DNA of 64,000 nt. Source: Clostridiales bacterium UBA6114 (GTDB taxonomy: Bacteria; Bacillota; Clostridia; Oscillospirales; Butyricicoccaceae). The stretch lies in assembly GCA_002423435.1 (NCBI GenBank), contig DIWE01000018.1, forward strand, positions 53,907-117,906, in the 5' to 3' direction. The position numbers and the translations under genes were made by a program. A model generated the notes under the pieces. That model was given only the letters and a program-made list of their open reading frames with translations, ran no database searches and was not told the origin of the DNA. Each line of letters opens with the position of its first letter. Position 1 is the stretch's first letter. Below, piece after piece: positions 16,143 through 24,866 of this stretch.

Positions 16143-16952
16143 TCAGCGAATCCCGATCACATTCGTTTCCGGCAGGGCCGCCCCGCCGTCAATTGTAATA
16201 TCGATGCCTGTGATATACGAGGACTCATCCGAGCCGAGAAACGCGATCAGTTCGCCAATTTCGTCCGGCGTGCCGAGCCGGCCGAGCGGCACGGTACGGG
16301 CGATGCCGTCGAGCACCGCCTGCGGATTCCGGGGGTTACTTTGCTTTGCAGCGCCGTCGACCATGGGCGTATGGATGTATCCGGGGCAAATGGCGTTGAC
16401 CGTGATGTTGTGTTTGGCGAATTCAAGCGCCAGACCTTTGGTCAGTCCGATCACGCCCGCCTTTGTTATGCCGTAGATGATCTCTCCCTCATCGCTGACG
16501 TAAGGGCCCGTCACCGAGGAGACATTGACGATTCTTCCATAATTCTGCTTGACCATGTGGGGCAAAACAGCGGCACACAGATTCATTACGCCGAAGAGAT
16601 TGACATTAAAATGCAGATCGATGAGTTCCTGAGGCGTCTCCAGAAACTTGGACAATATGGACACTCCCGCGTTGTTCACGAGGACGTCGATGCGGCCGTA
16701 CAGCTCGATTCCCTTCGAAACCGCGTCCTTGATCTGCCGCGGGTCCGTTATGTCCATCCGGATGGGGCAAACATCATAACCCTGCGCTTTGAATTCTTCC
16801 GCCGCGGCAAACACCTCGTCCAGCTTGTCCAGCATGATCACCTTCGCGCCGTAGCGCGCAAAGCATCTCGCGGTTCCAAGGCCGTTTCCGCGGGCGCTGC
16901 CGGTTACCAGCGCGACTTTGCCGTCAAGCTTGCCGACAACATACTTATTCAT
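16143..16952 (-). CDS. SDR family oxidoreductase
   Basis: 269 residues, classical short-chain dehydrogenase. The cofactor loop is TGSARGNGLG at 17-26, NNAG at 93-96, catalytic Ser near 146, and Tyr160-x3-Lys164 (YGITK). The start chosen is the ATG 8 bp after GGAGG. Two closer upstream ATGs lack spacing. It is the last gene of the hyuA-dctPQM operon, and its start lies about 20 bp from the end of btpA. Likely an NAD(P)-dependent sugar or hydroxy-acid dehydrogenase. The substrate is unknown. Confidence 0.88.
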   Translation of the reverse strand: MNKYVVGKLDGKVALVTGSARGNGLGTARCFARYGAKVIMLDKLDEVFAAAEEFKAQGYDVCPIRMDITDPRQIKDAVSKGIELYGRIDVLVNNAGVSILSKFLETPQELIDLHFNVNLFGVMNLCAAVLPHMVKQNYGRIVNVSSVTGPYVSDEGEIIYGITKAGVIGLTKGLALEFAKHNITVNAICPGYIHTPMVDGAAKQSNPRNPQAVLDGIARTVPLGRLGTPDEIGELIAFLGSDESSYITGIDITIDGGAALPETNVIGIR

Positions 16953-16972
16953 ATGCATGTCCTCCAATATCA

Positions 16973-17785
16973 TTATAATGTCTTACGAAATTCTTTTACT
17001 TCGTCCATAAATTCCCTGACGCGGTTTAAGTCGACGCCGTTTTCAAACACGCCGTCGAACTTAAGGGTGGTGGCGACCACCGCGCCGTCCGCGATTGCAA
17101 GCTGGCGGCGGATATTGCTTTTGTTGCAGCCGGTATTGCAAAAGATCGGCGTGCGCTTGACGGAAGCCTTCACCTTTGCAAGCACCTGGGAATCCGTTTC
17201 GCTGCCTGCGGTGAGGCCGGAAACGCAGATCGCATCGGGCTTGTTGTTAAACTCCGTGGAACGGGCGATATCGCAGATATCCCGATCCGCGAGATATCTC
17301 GCCGCCTCGGGCACAATATTATAGAGCATGCGCACATGGTCCGCGCCGATTTCTTTTCTGTGTCTGGCCGTTTCACCGACCTTGGTGTTCCAAAGGCCAA
17401 AGTCGCTGGCATATACGCCGCTGATGACCTCTCTGATGAATTGGCCGCCCACCGCGACCGCCAGATCGAGCGAGGCGTTGGGGTCCCAGAGGCAATTGAC
17501 ACCGAAGGGGACTGCGATTTCGTCTTTCAGTTCCCCGATCACACGCGCCATCGATGCCACCGTAGCGGCGCGGACAGTGGTAAGATAAGGCAGGCTGAAC
17601 TCATTTGAAAACATGACGCCGTCGACGCCGCCTTCCTGCAGTGCCAGCAGATCCTTGCGGGCCAGCTTTACAACCTTATCCATGCCGCCCGCAGCATCGT
17701 AATCGGGGTCGCCGGGCATGGCCTGCAGATGGCACATGGCAATAATCGGCTTTTCCACTCCAAACAGTTCTTTTAACCAACTCAT
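16973..17785 (-). CDS. BtpA/SgcQ family TIM-barrel protein
   Basis: 270 residues. The opening GVEKPIIAMCHLQAMPGDP and the stretch EGGVDGVMFSNEFSLPY are characteristic of the BtpA family. BtpA was named for photosystem I biogenesis, but in heterotrophs (E. coli SgcQ) it occurs in sugar or nucleoside catabolic operons, where its enzymatic role is undefined. Its presence here supports a carbohydrate role for this operon. It lies between two SDR genes. Confidence 0.85.
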   Translation of the reverse strand: MSWLKELFGVEKPIIAMCHLQAMPGDPDYDAAGGMDKVVKLARKDLLALQEGGVDGVMFSNEFSLPYLTTVRAATVASMARVIGELKDEIAVPFGVNCLWDPNASLDLAVAVGGQFIREVISGVYASDFGLWNTKVGETARHRKEIGADHVRMLYNIVPEAARYLADRDICDIARSTEFNNKPDAICVSGLTAGSETDSQVLAKVKASVKRTPIFCNTGCNKSNIRRQLAIADGAVVATTLKFDGVFENGVDLNRVREFMDEVKEFRKTL

Positions 17786-17869
17786 TTTTTATCTCCTTCT
17801 TATTACTTCATCTAATAATATCCATGCGCGGTTTACCGCTTCGATCCGTTTTGCACGTTGCAGCAACCC

Positions 17870-18655
17870 TCAGCGCGCCGAATAACCGCCGTCGACAGGC
17901 AGAATAACCCCGCTTATAAAATCGGAAGCCTTCGAGGCCAGGAACACCGCCACGCCCCGGAAATCCCCGGGGCTTCCCCATCTTCCCGCAGGCACGCGCT
18001 CAAAGAGGTGATCATATCTGTGCGTACCGTCATGAATAAAGGGGAGTGTCAGGTCGGTTTCCACATATCCGGGCGCGACTGCGTTTACGCATATGCCCCT
18101 GGGCATCCACGCATCTGCCAGGGACTTTGTCAGCTGCGCCACCCCGCCCTTGCTCGCCGCATAGGCGGGCGAATCCCTGTTTCCAAAGAAGGAAGACATG
18201 GACGCGATGTTGATGATCTTGCCCCGAATGCCGTTTTCCAGCATATGCCGGCCGACCTCGCGGCACATATAAAAGGTCGCATTGAGGTTCAGCTGCAAAA
18301 TATCGGTAAACAGCTCCGCCGGAAATCGCTCGGCGGGCGCGACGCCGCTGCAGCCGGCCGAATTGACCAGTATATCGATCCTGCCGCCCAGGCGCTTTTT
18401 TGCTTCCCCGGTCAGGCGAGCCGCTTCCGCCTCCCCCAGCCGCAAGTCCGCATGCACCGCGTGCGCCCCGTATCCCATGGCGCGCAGGCGGTCCGCCTGC
18501 ACGTCGATCCTTTGGCTGCGGCCCGCCAGCACCACCGAGGCGCCGGCCCCGAGCAGGCCCTCCGCCATTCCGAGGCCAATGCCGCTTCCGCCGCCGGTGA
18601 TCAACGCAGTTTTCCCGTCGAGCCGGAACAAATCCGGACAAATATATTCTTTCAT
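17870..18655 (-). CDS. SDR family oxidoreductase (gluconate/sorbitol dehydrogenase-like)
   Basis: 261 residues of a classical SDR: TGGGSGIGLG at 20-29, an NSAG variant of NNAG at 98-101, and Tyr165-x3-Lys169 (YAASK). The Asn-to-Ser change in NSAG is common in the family. It follows the ornithine-cyclodeaminase-like gene after 87 bp, a gap containing a hairpin. Probably oxidises or reduces a polyol, keto sugar or hydroxy acid in the same pathway as the neighbouring SDR. Confidence 0.87.
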   Translation of the reverse strand: MKEYICPDLFRLDGKTALITGGGSGIGLGMAEGLLGAGASVVLAGRSQRIDVQADRLRAMGYGAHAVHADLRLGEAEAARLTGEAKKRLGGRIDILVNSAGCSGVAPAERFPAELFTDILQLNLNATFYMCREVGRHMLENGIRGKIINIASMSSFFGNRDSPAYAASKGGVAQLTKSLADAWMPRGICVNAVAPGYVETDLTLPFIHDGTHRYDHLFERVPAGRWGSPGDFRGVAVFLASKASDFISGVILPVDGGYSAR

Positions 18656-18683
18656 ACCCGCACTCTCACAGACGATCGGTATT

Positions 18684-18723
18684 GATTCGCCGGACGAAAG
18701 CGGCGCGCCCCGCCCGGCGAATC
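18684..18723 (-). terminator. Intergenic hairpin between the OCD-like and SDR genes
   Basis: GATTCGCCGG (18684-18693) pairs with CCGGCGAATC (18714-18723) around a GC-rich 20-nt loop. No U-run follows. It may be an attenuating or mRNA-processing hairpin inside the operon. Confidence 0.4.
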
Positions 18724-18742
18724 CCTCCCGGATATAAGCCCG

Positions 18743-19882
18743 TTACGCCCAGTAGGCCCCGTCCCAGAGACAGAGCTCCTGGCCCAGGCCCTGCTTTACG
18801 GCTTCTTCATAGCATGCAAAGCCCCAGGCCACGTCCTCGAGCGGCATACCGCCGGAGATGAACAGGATGCGCTCGTCATTATTCTTTCGCGCCGGCACCT
18901 TGCCGGAGACGATATCGCCCAGGCTGTGGAGCTCCTCCTCCCTGATATGCCCTTCGTGGAACATTTTCAGGACCGGATAGGTGGAGATTGTCTCGCGAAT
19001 GCTCTCGATCCCATCCTCATGGAGCAGGGACTCCTCCAGCCAGCATTTGTGCATCGGCCAATGGTCGAATACGATCGCGTTGTTCTGAAAGAATTCCTGG
19101 TCCATTTCCGCATGCCCGGTAACTGTGAACAGGCAGCCGGGCTTGAGCCATTCCTCCTCCACCCGAACCTTGACGGCGCCCGAGGCCGCGATGCTGATCA
19201 CATCGGCATCAACGACGCACTGTTTCAGATCATCCTTAATAATGTACTCAAGATCGAACTCCGCCTTGATCTCATCCCGGAACTTTTCCGCAGCGTCACG
19301 ATAAATGTCATACAGGCAGACTCTTTTCGCGCCGGGCATATTGTTCAGGATCGCGCGCACGCAGGAGCGGCTGATCACGCCGCAGCCGACAATGCCGACG
19401 CTTTCGGCGCCTTCCCTCGCCAGATACTTGGCCGCCACCCCCGGCACGGAGCCCGTGCGGATAGAGCTTAGGAGGTTTGCGGACATCAGCGCGACCGGTT
19501 CCCCGGTATCCGCATCGTTTAAGCAGACCATCAGAACCGAACGGGGCAGGCCCTTCTCATGGTTCTTCGTGTTGGAGCCATACCACTTAACGCCGGTCAT
19601 ATGGAATCTGCCGCCAAGATATGCGGGCATGGCCATGTATCTCCTGTCGGGGCCCGCGAGCGGCATATTGGGGAAGGGGCTTTTTTCGGGGAAGGTGATC
19701 AACGCGCCATGGCTGTTTTTGTTATGTCCGGACATGATGTAGTCACCCCGGCCGATGAGCGCAAACATCTCGTCCATGACCCGCGTGCATCCGACGGTGT
19801 CGAGCACGCCCGCCTTGATCATATCCGACTCATTCAGAAACAAGAATGTCGTTTTTTTACGTTCCATCATTTTTTGCTTCAT
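18743..19882 (-). CDS. Ornithine cyclodeaminase/mu-crystallin family protein
   Basis: 379 residues. The Rossmann loop is GIVGCGVISRSC (about 163-174), preceded by the family stretch MSANLLSSIRTGSVPGVAAKYL. Members are NAD(P)-dependent: ornithine cyclodeaminase, alanine or ketimine reductases. This longer subgroup is sometimes annotated as tyramine oxidase subunit B. Next to a hydantoinase pair it could act on an imino or amino acid released from an amide ring. It sits 62 bp after dctP. The precise substrate is unknown. Confidence 0.83.
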   Translation of the reverse strand: MKQKMMERKKTTFLFLNESDMIKAGVLDTVGCTRVMDEMFALIGRGDYIMSGHNKNSHGALITFPEKSPFPNMPLAGPDRRYMAMPAYLGGRFHMTGVKWYGSNTKNHEKGLPRSVLMVCLNDADTGEPVALMSANLLSSIRTGSVPGVAAKYLAREGAESVGIVGCGVISRSCVRAILNNMPGAKRVCLYDIYRDAAEKFRDEIKAEFDLEYIIKDDLKQCVVDADVISIAASGAVKVRVEEEWLKPGCLFTVTGHAEMDQEFFQNNAIVFDHWPMHKCWLEESLLHEDGIESIRETISTYPVLKMFHEGHIREEELHSLGDIVSGKVPARKNNDERILFISGGMPLEDVAWGFACYEEAVKQGLGQELCLWDGAYWA

Positions 19883-19944
19883 TTCCTTTATCTACTGTTT
19901 ATATTGGGTTTCGCGGTATGTCCCGCCGGCCGCGGGATGGCCTC

Positions 19945-21012
19945 TCAGTAGCTTAACGACTGCACGTGGTCGTAAAGGTCCTTGGTGTCCCAGAAGTTCG
20001 CGGCCTCAAGCTCAGACGCGTAATTGACAACCGCGTCGAGGAAGCTCTGACGGTCGATCTCGACAAACTCGCCCTTGCTGTCAAGGATCGTCTTTTGATC
20101 GGCCTCCCAGGCCGTTTCAAGGAGATCCCGGAAGTATGCGGCCGCATCGGCGCAGCATTTCGTGTAGGTCTCCTGCTGACCGGCCGTCATCTTATTCCAG
20201 GTTTGGGTATTCAGGACCACGCAGTTTTTCGGATAGGCATATTCGACAAGAGAAATATAAGGCGCGGAGAGATAGAGGCCGTTCGGAACGATGTCCTCCT
20301 GGGACGCGTCGCCCGCGTCCACAACGCCGGTCATCAGCGCGTAGGGATATTCGGACCACGCGACATAGGTGGGAACTGCGCCGAGCGCGGAAAAGTTCTT
20401 CTCATAGATCTCGATGTTCGGGATGCGCCACTTAAGGCCCTTCATATCGCTGGCCTTTGCAATGGGCTTGGTGGACACAAAGGAACGGGGCAGGCGATCG
20501 AACGAATAGTCGGTGACGACGATGTTGTTCGACTCAAGCTTATTAAAGATACTCTTGCCAACGTCGGAGCCGAGAAACGCATCGACATGTTTCGTGCTCT
20601 TAAACGCGAAAGCCATGGTGGTGATGTTCAGATCGGGGGCATAGGTCGCGAGGGTATCCAGAGAATCGCCCCAGCCCTGCTGGAGGTCGACCTGAAGATT
20701 CTCCAGCATGGAGGTCGCATCGCCGAGCTGCTCGCCGAGATATACCTTAAATTCCACTTCGCCGGCCATACGCTCGTTTACGATCTCTTCCAGATACTTC
20801 AGGGACTGGCCGAAGTAGGATGCTTCGGAAGCGCCGGTGCCGAAGATAATTTTGATCGCTCCGGAGGCGGCCGCGGTCTGCGTTTGAGTCTGCGTTTGGG
20901 TCTGCGTTTCGGTCCCGGACGCGGTGCCGGAGGTCGTCGGACTGCCGCTGCAGCCACCGACTGCCGTCAGGCCCAATACCAGCGTCAGCATGATTGCCAC
21001 GAGTTTTTTCAT
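19945..21012 (-). CDS. dctP: TRAP transporter substrate-binding lipoprotein (DctP)
   Basis: 355 residues. A signal peptide with lipobox VGGC (Cys20) is followed by a linker containing a run of Thr-Gln dipeptides (about residues 35-46) from a repeated 6-bp DNA unit. The DctP fold follows, with the conserved region LKWRIPNIEIYEKNFSALGA that holds the carboxylate-binding Arg. It is the receptor for the DctQ/DctM pair encoded just upstream. DctP proteins bind C4-dicarboxylates, sugar acids and similar anions. A keto-sugar acid would fit the neighbouring genes. Confidence 0.9.
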   Translation of the reverse strand: MKKLVAIMLTLVLGLTAVGGCSGSPTTSGTASGTETQTQTQTQTQTAAASGAIKIIFGTGASEASYFGQSLKYLEEIVNERMAGEVEFKVYLGEQLGDATSMLENLQVDLQQGWGDSLDTLATYAPDLNITTMAFAFKSTKHVDAFLGSDVGKSIFNKLESNNIVVTDYSFDRLPRSFVSTKPIAKASDMKGLKWRIPNIEIYEKNFSALGAVPTYVAWSEYPYALMTGVVDAGDASQEDIVPNGLYLSAPYISLVEYAYPKNCVVLNTQTWNKMTAGQQETYTKCCADAAAYFRDLLETAWEADQKTILDSKGEFVEIDRQSFLDAVVNYASELEAANFWDTKDLYDHVQSLSY

Positions 21013-21071
21013 CTTAATCCTCCTAATATATTTATTTTGCGGGGAGCAACATAAGGTTCATTGTCTGAACA

Positions 21072-22361
21072 TCAGGTGATGGTATAGCCCAAAAGACTCG
21101 GAAGGAACTCGGTCACCGCCGGCACAAAGGTGATCAGGAGCAAAACCGCTATAAGCGGTATGACAAACAGCGCCGTGTATTTCAGCGCACCGTTGAACGA
21201 CGTGCCCGTCGCCTGACAGGCTACAAACAGCGACGGGGCCAGCGGCGGCGTGATCAGGCCGATGACCAGGTTGAACACGGCGATGACGCCCATCTGGACA
21301 TAGCTCATTCCCATGGAGGTCGCAATCGACATCAGAAGGGGGCTCATCATGATGAGGATCTGCATGGAGCCCATAAAGCAGCCCATGACCAGCATGATCA
21401 GATTAAGAATGAGCAGGATGGCCACCTCGCTGTTGATCGTGCCGAGAACGCTGGTCAGGGAATCGAGGAGCCCGCTGGTTACGATCATCCAGTTAAAGAT
21501 CAGGCCCGTCGCGCAAAGGGCCATGACCATAGCCGTGGACGACAGCGTTTCGCGCATGGCGCTGCGGAACATCTTAAAGTTGAGCTTCTTTAAAAAGAAC
21601 GAGAGGATGATACAGTAGACCGCTGCGATCGCGCCACACTCGGAGGGGGTGAAGATTCCGAACATGATGCCGAATATCAGAATAGCCGGCCCGCCCAGGA
21701 CGGGCAGGGCCTCCCGCGTCGCTTTGCCGCGCTCGCTCCAGGTGAATTTTCTGGTCCTCGGCGCGCGGATCTTGTAGGCCTTGATCAGGATCACGCAGAA
21801 GATCATCATGAATACGCCCATCAGAATACCCGGAACCAGTCCGGCGATAAAAAGCGTAACCGTCGCGGTTGAGGACAGATAGCCCCAGATCAGCAGGTTG
21901 ATGCTCGGCGGGATGATCGGACCGATGGTGGATGACGCCGCCGTAACGGCAACGGAGAAATTTTCATCGTAGCCCGCCTTGCGCATGGTTTGAATCTCGA
22001 TGACGCCCAGGCCGCCCGCGTCCGCCAGGGCGGAGCCGGACATGCCGGCAAATATCATGCTGCCAAGAACGTTGGCGTGCGCCAGGCCTCCGGAGATATG
22101 GCCGATCCACTTTTCGCAGAAGCTGAAGATCTTGTCCGTCATTCCCACGTGGTTCATATAGATGCCCACAAAGAGGAACGACGGGATGGCCATCATCGTG
22201 GAGTCCGCATAGGATTTAGAGAGCTTCTGCGCGAACATCAGCAGGCTTTCGCCCGTCGCCGCCGCATAACTCATGCTACCGGCTACGATGGAGAAGGAAA
22301 CGGGCACTTCAAAAAGCAGCAGCAGGACGAAAAGGACAAAGGCGATAACGGCGTTAATCAA
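21072..22361 (-). CDS. dctM: TRAP transporter large permease (DctM)
   Basis: 429 residues, the standard length, with about twelve hydrophobic segments. Family motifs include ANVLGSMIFAGMSGSALADAGG (about 98-119) and SSTIGPIIPPSINLLIWGY (about 143-161). It forms the sodium-coupled translocation channel. It overlaps the end of dctQ by 8 bp, the usual coupling for this pair. Confidence 0.93.
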   Translation of the reverse strand: MINAVIAFVLFVLLLLFEVPVSFSIVAGSMSYAAATGESLLMFAQKLSKSYADSTMMAIPSFLFVGIYMNHVGMTDKIFSFCEKWIGHISGGLAHANVLGSMIFAGMSGSALADAGGLGVIEIQTMRKAGYDENFSVAVTAASSTIGPIIPPSINLLIWGYLSSTATVTLFIAGLVPGILMGVFMMIFCVILIKAYKIRAPRTRKFTWSERGKATREALPVLGGPAILIFGIMFGIFTPSECGAIAAVYCIILSFFLKKLNFKMFRSAMRETLSSTAMVMALCATGLIFNWMIVTSGLLDSLTSVLGTINSEVAILLILNLIMLVMGCFMGSMQILIMMSPLLMSIATSMGMSYVQMGVIAVFNLVIGLITPPLAPSLFVACQATGTSFNGALKYTALFVIPLIAVLLLITFVPAVTEFLPSLLGYTIT

Positions 22362-22929
22362 CGCTGATCCCCCCTTCCCCTTCTTCCACTTCAGGTGCGC
22401 CCAACATCAATTCGTCGTCGCGCACAAAGGCATACTCCAACAGGCGGAAGACGATGAGCAGGCACAAAAGCGCGCCCAGAACCATCATCGGAAGCGCATA
22501 GTAATAAGCCCGGGGAAACGGCAGGCCGCCGACCGTGGCGCTCACAACCTGCAGATTGAACAGCGTAATGCCGCCTTGAAGCAGCACATACCCGAAAATA
22601 AACGCGATTGCGTAGATCACCACGTACACAACGACGTTCACCGCATGCGGCAATTTTTTCAAAAACACTTCGATCTTTGCGTGTTCGTTATTCCAAGTGA
22701 CAACAATAAAGCCGAGTGAGGACGACCACACCAGAAGCACAACCACGAATTCGTCGATTCCGTAAATCGGATTATTGAATACATAGCGCATAATAACCTG
22801 AAATGCGACCAGCGCAATCAGCGAGATCGTCATTACCGCCGCAACGTCATGTATAACCGACACCAAGGCATTTACGCCTTTCTCCGCTTTGCGGAACACC
22901 CGGACCATTTTTGAATCTTTTTTGCTCAA
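22354..22929 (-). CDS. dctQ: TRAP transporter small permease (DctQ)
   Basis: 191 residues with four membrane helices and an acidic C-terminal tail. The second hydrophobic block ends in the typical FVVVLLVWSSSLGFIV. The start codon is TTG, supported by AAAAGGAGGG six bases upstream. DctQ partners DctM and is needed for transport. The 182-bp gap to the hydantoinase gene upstream has no clear terminator, so cotranscription with hyuAB is likely. Confidence 0.9.
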   Translation of the reverse strand: MSKKDSKMVRVFRKAEKGVNALVSVIHDVAAVMTISLIALVAFQVIMRYVFNNPIYGIDEFVVVLLVWSSSLGFIVVTWNNEHAKIEVFLKKLPHAVNVVVYVVIYAIAFIFGYVLLQGGITLFNLQVVSATVGGLPFPRAYYYALPMMVLGALLCLLIVFRLLEYAFVRDDELMLGAPEVEEGEGGISVD

Positions 22930-23111
22930 GCAGAACCCTCCTTTTATTGTTGGATTGATCCGCGATTCTCGGACGGTTCAAAAAAAGGTGATTTGAGGAA
23001 TCGAGCCGTTTGGCTTTCCCGCTTTTGCAAATCAGGCAATTGCCGGCAAAAGGGGAAGCGTCCAAAAAGCAATATCCGATTTCGCGGCACGATATTTACA
23101 CGTATGTACTT

Positions 23112-24866
23112 TTATCCGGCCTCCCGGGCAGCCTTTGTGCCTGCGGCGTCGACCCGGTATCCCCGGTCCCCGTCTTTCTCGACAATTACGCCGTAGTACC
23201 CCTTTGCCTCGTCAGGCGTGATCTTTGCTTCAATGACGTCCACCAGCACGGCGTCGACATCGCGCGTAAAGCCATTGCCATATCCGCCGCTGCCCGGCGT
23301 GATGATGCTCAGCCGGTCCCCTTCATGCAGGTGGAGGTTGGTCACCTTGGAATCCAGCTTCTCCGGCTCCTGCCGTCCGGCACGGGTGAGCAGATACGCG
23401 CCGCAGGCGCCGCTTAAGCCGCCCCCGAGCCCCCACGGCGGAAAGATCTGACGATCGGCCAGCGCCGTGCACACGCAGTCGCTGAAGATCTTGAAGCGGC
23501 GCTCCATGCCCAGGCCTCCGCGGTATTTTCCCGCGCCGCCGCTGCTTGTGCAAAGCTCATACTTCTCCACCATCAAAAGCGGAAATTCCATTTCGAGCGC
23601 CTCGACGGGCAGGTTGGAGGTGTTTGTCATGTGCACGTGCACGCCGCTTAAGCCGTCCATGTCCGGGTGCGCGCCGGAGCCGCCGCCGATGGTTTCCATA
23701 TAGATCAGGTAGCGTTTTTTCTCCGTGTCGCCGCGGTCGTAACCGCCGAAGATCGCCGAGGTGCAGGAGCTGTTGCAGCACGCCATGGCTCGGTTGCCGA
23801 CGATTGGGGCCAAGGCGCCGAAGATCACGTCGACAACGCGCTGGGCGGTGTCGATGCGCTCGCCCACGGGCGACGGGTACAGGCAGTTGATCAAAAGGCC
23901 GGGCTCCACCTTCACGTCAAAGGTTCTCGAAATCCCCACATTGGAGGGGACATCCGGGTCGATGAGCGTCTTCATGCAGTAAAACACCGTGGCCATCAGG
24001 CCGTTATAGGTCAGGTTGATCGGCGAATCCACCTGCGGATTTGTTCCCGCGAAGTCGAAGCTCATGGAGTCGCCCTGCTTTTTCACCCTGACGGCGATTT
24101 TGGCGGGCTCCTTCGAAAAAACGCCGGCCGTATCCATGAAATCCTCAAAGTAATATTCCCCGTCCTTCAGTTTTGCAATGCCGGCGCGCAGTCGGCGCTC
24201 GGTATACTCCTCCAGCGCATACATGCACTCGACAAGCGTATCGCCCCACCGCTTATAGGCCTCCTCCAGCCTGCGGCGGCCGACGCGGTTGCCTGCGATC
24301 TGGGCCTGGATGTCGCCGTAGCGCTCATTCGGCGAGCGGCTATTGTCCATGATGAACTCCACAATGCGGGAATCCGCCTTGTCGTTTTCACAGATCTTGA
24401 TCAGCGGAATGCGGAGCCCTTCCTCAAAAATGCTTACGGCGTCGCCGGGAATGGAGCCCGGAACCTTGCCGCCGATATCGCTGTGGTGTCCCAGATTGGC
24501 GATCCAGCCGATCAGCCTGCCGCCGCCGAAGACCGGCACGGCAATGGTGATGTCCGAAAGATGGGTGCCGCCGCCCTGATAGGGGTCGTTGCCGACGAAC
24601 ATATCGCCCGGGCGGATCTCCTCTCTGGGAAACTTCTTGTAAATCTCCGTGATGGTGGAAATCAGCGAGCCCAAGTGCATGGAAACATACTCTGCCTGCG
24701 CGATCAGGTTTCCGTCCGGATCGAACACGGCGGTGGAAATATCCCTGCGCTCCTTGATGTTGGTGGAGTAGGAGCTCTTGACAATCGCGACGCCGACCTC
24801 TTCCGCCACCGACAGCAAAAGATTGCCTATAATTTCAACCGTTACCGCATCAATCTTTTTCGCCAT
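23112..24866 (-). CDS. hyuB: Hydantoinase B/oxoprolinase family protein (HyuB)
   Basis: 584 residues from the ATG at 24866, which follows GGGGGTGAAGAGC. A longer frame to 24908 lies inside hyuA. Typical HyuB features include VTVEIIGN at the start, HLGSL and NDPYQGGGTHLSDI around 95-105, and a Gly-rich GGGSGAHPDMDG segment (about 390). With HyuA it forms an ATP-dependent cyclic-amide hydrolase or related carboxylase (N-methylhydantoinase, 5-oxoprolinase, acetone carboxylase relatives). It overlaps hyuA by 17 bp. Confidence 0.92.
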   Translation of the reverse strand: MAKKIDAVTVEIIGNLLLSVAEEVGVAIVKSSYSTNIKERRDISTAVFDPDGNLIAQAEYVSMHLGSLISTITEIYKKFPREEIRPGDMFVGNDPYQGGGTHLSDITIAVPVFGGGRLIGWIANLGHHSDIGGKVPGSIPGDAVSIFEEGLRIPLIKICENDKADSRIVEFIMDNSRSPNERYGDIQAQIAGNRVGRRRLEEAYKRWGDTLVECMYALEEYTERRLRAGIAKLKDGEYYFEDFMDTAGVFSKEPAKIAVRVKKQGDSMSFDFAGTNPQVDSPINLTYNGLMATVFYCMKTLIDPDVPSNVGISRTFDVKVEPGLLINCLYPSPVGERIDTAQRVVDVIFGALAPIVGNRAMACCNSSCTSAIFGGYDRGDTEKKRYLIYMETIGGGSGAHPDMDGLSGVHVHMTNTSNLPVEALEMEFPLLMVEKYELCTSSGGAGKYRGGLGMERRFKIFSDCVCTALADRQIFPPWGLGGGLSGACGAYLLTRAGRQEPEKLDSKVTNLHLHEGDRLSIITPGSGGYGNGFTRDVDAVLVDVIEAKITPDEAKGYYGVIVEKDGDRGYRVDAAGTKAAREAG

